The notes beneath the pieces are model-generated. The model did no database searches. It had not been told where the DNA came from and was given only the letters and a program-made list of their open reading frames with translations. Both the position numbers and the translations under genes were made by a program. DNA of 64,000 bases from positions 18,047,001 through 18,111,000 of the forward strand of contig NC_090784.1 in NCBI RefSeq assembly GCF_040054535.1. The letters run 5' to 3'. The stretch comes from Antennarius striatus. Taxonomy: Eukaryota; Chordata; Actinopteri; Lophiiformes; Antennariidae. Shown here in pieces: positions 22,601 to 33,110 of this stretch. The stretch's first letter is position 1. Every line of letters begins with the position of its first letter.

Positions 22601-25597
22601 CTCTCTCCCTTTTCTCTGTGTCTTGATATATTCTACCTATAAAATACTCTTGCAGAACAATTGAAAAATGTCACTTACTGAAGTGAAGTAAACATCACTT
22701 TGTTGGTATCAATTATCCAAATGTGTACCATTCCCTTTATGCAGAATTCTTTCTTACATTAATGTATTGACAGCCATGTGGAACATTGAAAGTGTTTTAA
22801 GTTAATATCCATGTGTCTAGATGGACCTGAGAAACCAGTTATCATGGGTCCAAAATATGTAAAAATGGGAGCCAACGTCACACTGAGCTGCAATGCATCA
22901 TCAAACCCTCCCAGCAGCTACAAGTGGTACTTCAATGGTTCTGTGGTGGCCTATATGTCTGAATATGTCACACCTCCTTTAACCGGCAACATGAGTATGA
23001 AGTACACCTGCGTGGCTTTCAACAACATCACGGGCAAAAACAGCACTGCCTACAAGATGGTTTCTGTTATTGGTGAGATTTGAAAGTTTTTATTTAGAGT
23101 TAAAATGCTTTGCCCACACACACGCTGGATCAGGAAAGAATTAATGAAACGTTATGTTTTTCTGCATTTTTCTCAGCTCCAATAACGGATGTAAAGGTAA
23201 AAGCGGCAATGAAAGATGCCATAGAAGGTTATTTTTATTATCTTACATGTGATGTGACTGGGCCTGCTGAGTATGTTCACTGGATGAAAGATGGTGAGCT
23301 GCTGAAGGGAGACAACAGAACAATGGTACACATGGATAACAACACACTCACCTTCAATCCACTTGAATACAATGACACTGGATATTATAAGTGTGTTGCA
23401 TCCAATGAACTCTGGAACAAGACCAGCCCTGCTTACAAACTCCTTGTGTACTGTGAGTAAATGTCAAATTTAAGTACAGTATTTTCTGCACTATAAGGCG
23501 CACTGGACTACAAGGCGCACCTTCAATGAATGACCCATGTCACAACCTTTTCCATATATAAGGCACACTGGATTATAAGGCGCACTGTCGTTTTTTGAGA
23601 AAAACAAAGGCTTTTAGGTGCGTCTTATAGTGTGGAATATACTGTACTTTTAAGTACGGTAGTACATCATCTTAAGGTATTTAACAAAATACAGAGCCAT
23701 AAGTACCTGCTGTCTTCTTTGTTGCAGTTGGCCCCAAAATGACTGTCATTAAAGGGCCAGCTTATGGAGAGGAAGGAAAATTTGTAGTTTTCAACTGTTC
23801 GGCAAAGTCGTGGCCTCCCAGTTACTACAGCTGGTGGTACAATGGCTCCAAAGTGGGCAATTCTTCATTGCTTGAAATTGGCCCATTGACTTTCAATAGT
23901 AGTGGAAAATACATCTGCCTGGCTTACAATAATGTAACTGGAAAGAACGACACAAAGTCCAAAGTGCTCACGGTCATTGGTAAGGAAACCTGAGTTAGGT
24001 TTGACTTATGCACTTGAGTATTAGAGAGATTCTGTGCTGACATCTACTGTTTTCACAGAGGCTGTAGAGTCAGTAATGATCCGAAACAACACAGTTCCAA
24101 TACAATTTAAAAACTTCACCCTCATCTGTGAAGTCATCGGGCCCTTTGATGAGCTCTACTGGACCAAGGATGGCATCCCCCTCAACTACACATACTACTA
24201 CAACTCCACGCATCACAACTACACGCATCACAACTACACGCATCACAACTACACGCATCACAACTACACGCATCACTACAATACAACTTATGGAAATATG
24301 TATTACTACTTTGAAAACAACACGCTGACGTTCACTCCAGTGACGACGCGCAATGATGGGGTCTATCTGTGCATCATCAGAAATCGGGCAGGTTTAACCA
24401 CCAGCCCCCCATACAAGCTGCTGGTGAACTGTGAGTGTTGTGGGAAATGAGAGAGGGTGTTGTTTCCTTACTAATTCAAAACATTTCGACTATTTCTAGT
24501 AATATCAGTACTGATATGATTTACTATTTCATTATAAAGTTTGAATATATAATCAGGTGTATATGCCACAATCTTTACAGTTAATCGTAATCATACACTG
24601 AGAGAATGCATATGAATACACAGTGAGATTTACAGAAGGTAACCTTAATCATGAGTCCTATAAAATTGTTTGAGATTGTGAATTACATTGGACAGTTCTT
24701 TGAATGTGGCTTCAAGTGTATTTTGATTTGGATTAGTATGGCTAAAATGCAATATGTTGTGCCATATTAGTCACTAAAAAATATCTTACTGATCACAATT
24801 CTGAGAAAACTCTGTGTGTTTGCAGATGGGCCTCTGACAGTGACTATCAAGAAAATAACTACAATTTTTGGCATCCTCGTTACCCTGGAGTGCTCGGCTG
24901 ATTCTCGTCCAGAAAGTGAATTTACCTGGTATTTGAACAATAACGCAAGGCCTTTTGACTCTGGCTCCACTATTTCTTTCCCTTCAGTAGCAAATAGTGA
25001 GGGGAACTATACATGCCAAGCGACAAATCCTGTGACTGGCATCACAATGAACCAAACCAAAGCCTATACTGTTGGTAAGTAAGTCTTTTACGCTCTCTTC
25101 ATTACCTCTGCCAAAAGCAGCGGCAGGAGTTTATATACTCAGGATTTCCTATTTGTTGATCTACAAGAGAGCTCTAAAGGTTGACGGAACGATTTAGATG
25201 ACATTTTTTGTTGGATCATGGGCCGAGGGACAGTCTTTTAGATCTGTGTACGGATTCATATTCTGGATCACTTTAACTCTTTCTAATATATTAGAAAGAA
25301 GTGCTAATACTAATACTAATAAGCAGATTCAAAATGCTAGGGGTAGGTTTCCAAAGATAATGCTGACATTGTAATAGCATGTTTTGGGTGCACTATCAGA
25401 TTAAATACTGTGGGACTGCAAATTTCTTGTCCTAACTGTAACTTCCTTTACACTTCAGATACATTCCTCTTTATCATTGATCATCATTTACGCTTCTCTC
25501 CTTCTTAGATCATGCCTCGGCCCTCTACATCCCATCTCGAGGCAGTGTGATGTTGATGGGTGTGTTTGCTTTATCTTACACTGCATTGTTCAACTGA
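19670..25597 (+). CDS. CEACAM-like gene C: nine-Ig-domain protein with GPI-like end
   Basis: Predicted surface CEACAM-like protein, 888 aa. Exons: 19670-19724, 19965-20264, 21348-21629, 21730-21993, 22301-22576, 22821-23072, 23177-23452, 23728-23979, 24059-24430, 24826-25074, 25509-25597; every junction is phase 1. Order: signal peptide, cysteine-free N-terminal V domain, eight C2-type domains, then a 29-residue end (DHASALYIPSRGSVMLMGVF, then ALSYTALFN) that looks like a GPI signal with no basic tail. Exons 5, 7 and 9 (CDVTG or CEVIG, WxKDG, ending YC/NC) resemble each other, as do 6, 8 and 10 (YGP/FGP start, VIG/TVG end), so a two-domain cassette is present three times. Exon 9 is 96 nt longer than its siblings because of a 15-bp minisatellite. 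Sequons are dense throughout, suggesting heavy glycosylation. No ITIM is present, so signalling would need a partner. Confidence 0.82.
20600..21008. mobile_element. Tc1/mariner-like miniature element
   Basis: Ends are GTACCTTGAGAGACAA (from 20602) and its near-reverse complement finishing GTCTGTCAAGGTAC (to 21006), each next to a TA (20600-20601 and 21007-21008) as expected for TA target duplication. The interior (ATTCATTCCGAGTTCG, AATCTGTTCCAACC) is typical of a widespread vertebrate non-autonomous DNA element. No transposase. Lies in intron 2 of CEACAM-like gene C. Confidence 0.65.
23472..23649. mobile_element. MITE with TATAAGGCGCACTGG repeats
   Basis: About 178 bp with ~30-bp imperfect terminal inverted repeats beginning AAGTACAGTATTTTCTGCAC and TATAAGGCGCA; the right end reads AAGTACAGTATATTCCACAC on the opposite strand. 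The motif TATAAGGCGCACTGG recurs inside. Non-coding. It lies between exons 7 and 8 of gene C, in only one of the three duplicated cassettes. Confidence 0.65.
24211..24270 (+). repeat. In-frame 15-bp minisatellite, 4 perfect copies
   Basis: CATCACAACTACACG occurs four times head to tail, with partial copies on both sides (about 24196-24290). Read in the gene C exon 9 frame it encodes HHNYT four times, and each copy is an N-glycosylation sequon (NYT). The unit is a multiple of three, so copy-number change would keep the frame. Confidence 0.95.
25104..25300 (+). repeat. Degraded interspersed repeat in the last intron of gene C
   Basis: Begins ATTACCTCTGCCAAAAGCAG and includes TTGGATCATGGGCCGAGGGA, matching a fish repeat that often starts 'ATTACCTCCGCCAA'. 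Possibly the same broad family as 8955-9230. Copy is old. Confidence 0.4.
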
Positions 25598-26182
25598 GTC
25601 ATCCAGGAAAGAAACGTAGTGAGACTGGAAGGCCTCTTGCTCCCTCTACAGTTGACAACCACTGACTTGTCATCATGTTTTGTGGGTGTTGCTGAATAGA
25701 AAAATATGGATGTTGACATGTGATGCACTTTCATTGCTTGGTGTTTTTGTGTGTATGCATGTGTGTCCACATGTGTGATTGATGCTTTCATTATTAGCAC
25801 AGAGAAGTAGATGTATTGTGCTGGTTGGTTATGGCCTTTACTTACAATATTACTGTTTATTTCAAAATAGGGAAACATAAAAGTACTCTTCTGAAATGTC
25901 TCTCTACTTTTTTGATGTGAGTTTCAAATCTTGAAGATGAGCAACTACAAGTCTGTCTTTTATGTGTGACAATAAAATTGTAAAGGAAAGGAATTGTTAT
26001 TACACTTTATTCTGCTGAATTTATGTATTCGTTAAAATAATTAGTAGAATTTGCTGGGAATTAGTGAGCAGGTTACAATGCAGATTTTGTGCAGAGTCTG
26101 AATGGTAATCAGGTTTCTCTTCACATTCTCATTACTTTCCATGATACTTTTTCCTCTGCTGTATATATTTATTTCAGAGTCT

Positions 26183-26487
26183 CACTAGAGCAGGAGTGGG
26201 CAAACATTTTGACTGGTGGGCCACACAGCATTCTAAAATTTGACAGTAGGACAGCTGAGAGTGTTTGTCTGTACTAATGCAAATGACATGTAAAAACCAT
26301 CATATAAAAGGTTTTGGCCGTTAACAGGTAGCAAAACATTTATATGCAAGACTTACTGTAAAAATTATTTCACAACTGCATCAATTTCTTAAAATTAATT
26401 ATGTAGTTTAAACAAGTTTGGAGATTACAAAATCTACCGGGCCGTATACGGCCCACGGGCCCTAGTTTGATCATGCCTGCACTAGTT
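26183..26487. mobile_element. hAT-like miniature element with target duplication
   Basis: Element 26191-26479: left end CAGGAGTGGGCAAAC, right end GTTTGATCATGCCTG, imperfect inverted repeats. Flanks CACTAGAG (26183-26190) and CACTAGTT (26480-26487) match at 6 of 8 positions, consistent with an aged 8-bp hAT duplication. Internal GACTGGTGGGCCACAC and CGTATACGGCCCACGGGCC are typical of this family. No transposase. Confidence 0.65.
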
Positions 26488-26636
26488 TTAGCTCCTTCTT
26501 GGTTGACATTGCACAAAAAACAAATGAAAAATTTCAGCTTTTTGTAAATTATAACTCCATATGTGCTCAGGTGTTTGTGTACATCAAACTTGATCTCATT
26601 TTAAGAGGTGACATACAGTATTTTTTTTTTTTTAAT

Positions 26637-27013
26637 TTTATATACTGGTTTGATCCCCGAAGGGAAATTAAGAACGCACACTCTAGCTACTGATTACAAA
26701 TGCATGCATACATATATATTTGTGAGTACAGGCCCCTGTATCACACACACACACAAAGGGGCCTGTAGGCATGCAGGGGAGGTAGAGTGGCAGGCAGCTC
26801 CTTCTTGGTGCGCCTCAATGAGCAATTTGTAAAGGGGACGGCACCTTGCTCAAGGGTGCCTCGGCAGTGCTCCGGAGATGAGCCGACACCTCCCACTGTC
26901 AGCTCACCTCCGGGTATTTTTGGGGGGGCGGGAGCGGGAATCGAACCGCCGATCTTAAATCATAGGACGACCCGCTCTACCGCCTGCTTTACCACTGAGC
27001 CACTGCCGCCCCG
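26637..27013 (-). mobile_element. tRNA-derived SINE
   Basis: On the minus strand the head starts GGGGCGGCAGTGGCTCAGTGG, with an A-box-like TGGCTCAGTGGT and a B-box-like GGTTCGATTCC, then the CTTGCTCAAGG body and a TTCGGGGATCAAACC tail followed by a T-rich run on the plus strand. A second, plus-strand copy is at 34494-34836 and a related one at 63500-63724. Pol III-type internal promoter boxes are visible but old. Confidence 0.7.
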
Positions 27014-28448
27014 TATAATCTACCATACAAAATTTGAATCCTAAGATTTTTCCTGTTCATTTAAACAGGGATTAATTTTGCCTGCACTACACACTGTAGG
27101 AAATTGAAACATTAAACACATGTTTATGCCCATCAAGCCTTCTACTTGTGTTTCATGTACATTTGTGACTCTTTCCTAACAGTAGAATCTCATACTATAC
27201 TACTAATCAACCATTACCAGTAATGCTTATCTCTATCATGATAATGCTGATTAATAATTCAGGACACCAAGACCATTTTGTTTCATATTTAATGCATTCT
27301 TTCATTTCTTACATAATCAGCAATTCTGAATTATAGTTCAAGTTCTGTAGTACAATCATTATCCAACAGGATCAGATGCATCTAAGTGTAAAGCCTTTAA
27401 GATGGTCTAATGGACATTTGTTTCGAAGATGGGATACAATTTTAAGCACCAGCAACATATAGTGTGTATACAACTTGTACAACTGACTCAAGTACATTGA
27501 TATTTGCAAAAAAGCACGACCTCGCACATAGAAAATCTGTTTGCTGTTACAATAGATAGTGAAAATGATGTGACACTGTAAGAAAAAGCAAATAGACATC
27601 AATACATTGAGAACTTTTGGTCACTCGAATTAACCTGTAAGTGCATCAGACATTACAACAGAGTCAACAATTAAGCAATTGCCAAATAAACACAACTGAA
27701 GAACTTAATGAACTGATAAACCAGAAATACAAATCATAGCAATGTCTGGAGAGGGCAGTTCTTGCATTTTCAACAAGGCCTTTTCTGTCACCCAAAAGTT
27801 TTTTTATCTGGGCAGCTGCTATTCCAGTAACCTCAGATGGACAATATTTTGTCGAAGAACAAAAATGTTCATATTCTAAGGTAAATTAGGATTTATAGTT
27901 TCAAGACAGCTGTAGTTGAAGGGATGACATCGACATCTGGAGCACAGTAAAACATAAAAGTGTAGCAACTATCACATTGACCTGCAGCACATCTTAGCTT
28001 AAAATGTTGCTGTACTTTGAAAACTGTCTTCATAAACACTGGATTTATTATCGTATATCCGTGGCTTCCAGAGTCACCTTTCCAGATGTCATTGCATGGT
28101 TTTGACCTTTGAGTCCTGCTGAACGGGCACTTTTCTGTTTCAGATTCATCACTGGTATTATGCGGTAGAGAAATGAAGTACTCTAAGCAACAGTTTAAGG
28201 ACCACAACTTAGTTAATCAAGTGCATACTGGGAATGGAAACAAGACTTTGTCTTGCTATAGAACAGCGTGTTTATTTTCTGACTGTATCATATACATAAA
28301 AGACTTGTAAGGTCCCATTAACTATAAAAGTGGTCACCAATCCTGGCCAAATAATGAGTGTAGCCCTTAATAACTGATTCTTGCCATCATTCAAAAGTTT
28401 GCCGAGTTTGAGGACCACTGTGGTACTGCATGTTTATGCCCTGGCTGC

Positions 28449-30645
28449 TCAGTCCTCAGCAGGATTGTCGAGCATGGACTTGAGATGAGCATGCAGGGGT
28501 TCGCACACACTCTGATAGCCCTGAGGAGTCAGGTGAAGGTAATCATACATGTCCTGATGGCAGATGCTACCATTGCAGTGGACAAAGCCTGGGTCCACAT
28601 CGAGGAAAGATGCGTGGGGAAGGGAAGATACAGCCTCTTGAACCAGCTTGTTCACCTTTTCATTTCGCCCTCGCAATGGGTTTGGCATTTTACCCCTGGG
28701 CAGTAAACTCTGGAAAAGATATGTTGAATATTATTTTCAAAAACTGAAATGCTCCTAGCCTGTTTGGACTATTTTTTGAAATAAAGATTGACAATTGTCT
28801 GTCAGAGATTGACAATTGGCTCTCAAGACTGTTGTTCAAGTCGCTACATTTATGTGCTACCCTTTTACAGGAAGATACTGAGGTTGATTGACTCACATTA
28901 AAAATTGTGGCACTGGTTAACCTGAACTTTTCACTACAAATCAACGTTCAGCGGAAGTCTAGAGCTCATATGCATTTCTGGAACTTACTCACAGAAGAAA
29001 AGTACTCCAACATGAGGAAATGTGATACCTCCTTGACTGCATAATTCAGCTCCACTTATTTATGTTCATCGGCCTTTTGCCACATTAAATCCAAGTACCG
29101 TTCCACCATGACTGATGATAATGTTTGAAGTGTGCTTGAGGCTGGCTGTCAGCAGCTACTGTCCGGACTACACATCCCTGGCTGATTCCATTTAGTGCTA
29201 ATCATCCCAGTAAACTCAGGACTAAAACATGTCCATAGTTAATTGTGTTGTGTTGTGCAATATGGGCTCATGTGGTTATGCAAGATACATCAACATAAAC
29301 TGTACATATCAAGAATTCACAATATATTTATAAATAAACTATGGTTTTTTTTGTAGTACGTAGATCATTTTGACTTGGGCATTTTATAAGCAACTCACAT
29401 ACAGAAAAAGTGTAAACACCCTTTGCTCCAAACAATTCACATACCAATTAAATCCATTTCCTACACACTACTGCAACATCTCACAAAGCTGAAATGGACA
29501 TAAATGAGCAGAATTTCCTTTAAGAAATGCATCAGAGACTAACCCTAACCATACCATTACAAGTGTCCGAGCATTGGGGAGCTTGTTCTTGATGACCTGG
29601 ACAATAGCCATGATGCCTCCACAGATCTGTTCTGGAGTATGACCATGATTATTAGTGCCTACCCATAGCACCACAACCTAAAACAACCAAAATGAGAGAA
29701 ATGAAAAAAATAAGTGAACACATGGTCATTGATGGTGCTGTACCTAGAGATTTTATCACAGAGTTAAGGACAATCAGACTACTTTGTGAATACACAAGCA
29801 TGGCCATATTCTCTATTCTTAGGATTAATAAGGACCTTTGGGCTGATGTTATCCAATTCACCGTTGCTTAGTCTCCATAGTACATGTTGTGTTGCATCCT
29901 CACCAATCCCAAAATTGAGGGCATGGAGAGGAGAGAACAGCTGTCGCCATATCTGCACAGAAATGGTAACCAAAAAGTCACTCAAAATTAAAACCTGATG
30001 AGATTTTTTTTTCTATCAAACGCTACATACAGAATCAAAGACATAGTGTGCAATTTATGTCTTACCCCAAACTGATGCATGAGCTGAACAAGAGAGTCTC
30101 CAACAAACAGGACATCAGGTTCTTTGTCTTTGCTATCAGACACAAAGCGGTTGTGCTATTCAGAGAAAAAGTGAGGAGCAAACTTTGATTATTTCTAGAT
30201 GCAGCATCATAGATAAAATTTCACATAGGATGTTCTGTGAGTTAATACAAAGCAGCTTCACTGACATGTATGTAAATATGAATTCGATGAAACAAAAACC
30301 AGTCGACAAAATATTTGCATATACCCTAGCCAATCTGATGCAAAGATAATTTTAGAAAAGAGCTAATTTATAGATGGATATATCGGAATCAAGAAGATTT
30401 GTATACAGTGATGTCATCATACACATCACTGTGCACAATGACATTTTAAATTGGAAAAACTATACATTAGCCTGAATGCAGACCAGAAAAGCACAAAAAA
30501 AAAAGACTGTCATTCATCTATAACCTCAGGAAACAAGTAATAATAGTGAGATTATTTCACAAACCAGAGACATCCATAGTCCATCTCCTTGGACATCCTC
30601 ACAGGGAGTGGGTGTGGCGGCAGGGTTTGGCTCTTCTGCACTCAT
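28449..30645 (-). CDS. pafah1b3: Platelet-activating factor acetylhydrolase IB catalytic subunit (alpha1-like)
   Basis: Cytosolic SGNH-type esterase that removes the sn-2 acetyl group of platelet-activating factor; in mammals it dimerises and binds LIS1. Exons on the minus strand: 30645-30565, 30155-30066, 29952-29836, 29677-29555, 28709-28449, all phase 0, giving 223 aa (human PAFAH1B3 is 231). Visible: start MSAEEPNPAATPTP, the GDS nucleophile motif with Ser48, the WVGTNNHGHT oxyanion-hole region, LLPRG, and the DYLHLT block giving Asp193 and His196 of the triad. The donor after exon 3 (GTCCTT) is weak but the join is exact. The ATG at 30645 has a TATA-like element about 50 bp upstream. The paralogue pafah1b2 is the alternative; the prr19-like neighbour, as in human, favours pafah1b3. 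Confidence 0.88.
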
Positions 30646-33110
30646 GGCTCGTTTGTGTTGCTACAGCAGTCACGCAGGCTCTTTGGAACGTTATATATAG
30701 CATAAACAAACTGTAGCTTAATAGTCTGTAGCTATAGCTACTAGCTAAACCTAAGAGGGTTGATATATTAGCAGCATTAGCTAGCTTACGTACAGAAACA
30801 AGACGTGGTTTAACAGAGAGATATCGGTTCTATTGTTCATCCACAAGTGTTAATGTTTAAGCCTACAGCATCCAAATAGTGAAAGCAGAGCTTCATATAA
30901 CTGATAAATTTAGAGACATTACTAAACTCACGATACCATAAAATCAAAATATCGTCATCTCTCAATCAGTTTCAGGAAGTAAATTTTCATTGTAGCCGCA
31001 CGTACCATTATTGTCATTTGCAATTTATTATATTATTTCTTTGTTATTTAAATCAATAGAGTGTTTCATATCATACTTGGAGGAATTTTGAAGAGCACAG
31101 AACAAGAGAAAGTGACAAAAAAAAATATTTTTCGGGTGACAAATAATTTTTTTAAATCCCAATTTTACCTCCTCGTTTGAATTAGTGGACTCGTCCAGTT
31201 TGTCGGTGCTCATGGGAGTCAGTGCTGCGCGCACGAACACATCTACTGTTGGTTGCCATGCGACAGTTTCACGTGGAGGAAAAAAAAAAGATTTTTGCAT
31301 GATTTTGGTAAGATAATAATTCATCAAATCGTAATCAATTTTTAATCTATAAAAGAATGATTCCATATGAGTTCGTTGTTTGTCCTGAACGTGCCTGAGG
31401 CTAAGCTTGTGTCCCACAGTAGTTAACGCCGAGTACTTGAACTTCTAACAGGTGTGCTCCAGTGTACCAGGTGATAAACGGTACCGTAACCCGTTACCGA
31501 TCAGCTAATGAGCTAGCTTGATTTTGGCTATGTTATAGTAATGAATGGCTATGTTATAGTAATGAATGCACGTTTAGAAACGTGTTGTTCGCGTGTTTAT
31601 GACAGTAGGAGAAACGGTGTCCTTGTTTTGATGCTCTGTATTTCCGTTTCAAGGTACAGTGGTGTCACATTTTTGAGGTGTATATGAAATAGAGTTGTAT
31701 ACTGCACAAAATGCAAGGAAATAATTACTTAAAAATTACTTGAACATACTGAAATGGAAGCATATTCTTATTCTTCTGTTGTTTTCCATAAGTGAAAGCC
31801 GGTGTAAGTTTGTCAGCTTGAAGTAATTTTATCATTATACCATTGGATTGTTTTTAGGTTTGGGAGAAAGTATGTGGGCAATTGTTTGTTTTTTATATTA
31901 TTTTCTTTGGTGGTGACACTCAGAAGATTTCTCAGATTTTATTTGATTTAATTTGGTATCAGTTCTTGATTGAATGATGAGCACTGTTTACCAAATCATT
32001 CACTGTTGTTTCTACTTCAAAAATGCTCTCATGGTGCATGACAGTCACAACCCATATTTTGTTCTTTGCACACTTTGAATTATTTGAATTCATCTTAATT
32101 ACTAATTAATGCTGAAATATAACCCTAAATATATCTCAGGTGACATAACTGGAGTATACAACATTTTACTAAATAACAAATCACGTTCCCCTTGAACAAT
32201 TAATTCGTCAAATCTTTTTTTTTTTTAAAAATTCTATCCTATTGCTTGTGTTGCACTGCCCTCACAAATGACCCCCCCTTCCTTTCCAGCGGCATCACAT
32301 TAAGTAACCTTTACCCCCAACATTAAGGTAGATTTATCTGCTATTGGTTTGTTTTCTTGTTTGTTTGTTAGCAGTTGCTATAACTCAAAACATTTTAAAT
32401 ATTTTTTTTTCAAGATGGAGATTGGTTTTGGGTTTTTTGTTTATTTGTTGATTGATTGTTTGGGGTTGGGGGGTTGTTAGTGATGGGGATACTGAGCCAG
32501 GATCAAGATTTTTTTTTCTTATTTTCTGCACTATATGTTAAACCACATTTGAAATGAGCAGTTTATGTTCTAGTGAACATTAAAGTTGTATTTTGTCTAT
32601 ACCCTATTAACAGAAGAGACTCAAACGTCTTGAATAAAAACCAGCAAAAAAATCTGGGATGCATTTTAGATGCATCATGTCATAAATGTCACATGATGCA
32701 TGATCCAAGGTTTCATGGTCCAGATGGTTGATATTTAGTATATGTCATAAAGTACGGAGTAAAGTTGATCTCAGTAATTTGCATCGTCTTGCTGTATAGG
32801 TTATTAAGCTTTATTTATCCTTTTTTTCCTATGTACATAAAATGATCAGAAATAATCAACTATGACCCATGAAAGCTCAAAACATCCCTCAAGGTGCTTA
32901 GAATTCAAGGTGAGACAATCAAGACCATTTTTTTATGAGGGAGCCAACACCCTCCTCATTCAATCACGTGTGTACTCCAGAAACGTGACATGCACTGCAG
33001 TATGTATTACCACTGCCAAAGAGGTTTAATCAATTTTTTTAATTCATTTGTCAGCAGGGAGCAACCTGATGATTTCTTAAAGTTGGTGGAAAGGCCAAGA
33101 ACAAACCATC
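30646..33110. other. Region between divergent pafah1b3 and prr19-like genes
   Basis: About 2.5 kb separates the two start codons. No coding exon was recognised. An acceptor-like TTCATTTGTCAG at about 33054 lies just upstream of the prr19-like ATG, so a non-coding first exon of that gene probably sits somewhere in this interval. The rest is AT-rich with T-runs. Confidence 0.4.
30691..30701 (-). promoter_or_regulatory. TATA-like element upstream of pafah1b3
   Basis: The plus-strand TTATATATAG reads CTATATATAA on the minus strand, 46-56 bp upstream of the pafah1b3 ATG. The spacing would leave a 5' UTR of roughly 15-25 nt. Match to consensus is good but function is untested. Confidence 0.35.

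Larger units (their letters stand above)
25598..28448. other. Intergenic region between CEACAM-like gene C and pafah1b3
   Basis: Contains the gene C 3' UTR (AATAAAA at about 25970 is a plausible poly(A) signal), an hAT-like miniature element (26191-26479), a minus-strand tRNA-derived SINE (26637-27013) and the presumed 3' UTR of pafah1b3 below 28449. No further exon was recognised. Confidence 0.5.

Noticed and set aside
24211-24270. Regular short repeats that might suggest a CRISPR-like array
   Set aside because: Units are head to tail with no spacers and lie in a vertebrate Ig exon.
31028-31417. 129-codon minus-strand frame upstream of pafah1b3
   Set aside because: Low-complexity Lys/Phe/Ile-rich translation of AT-rich DNA with no family resemblance.
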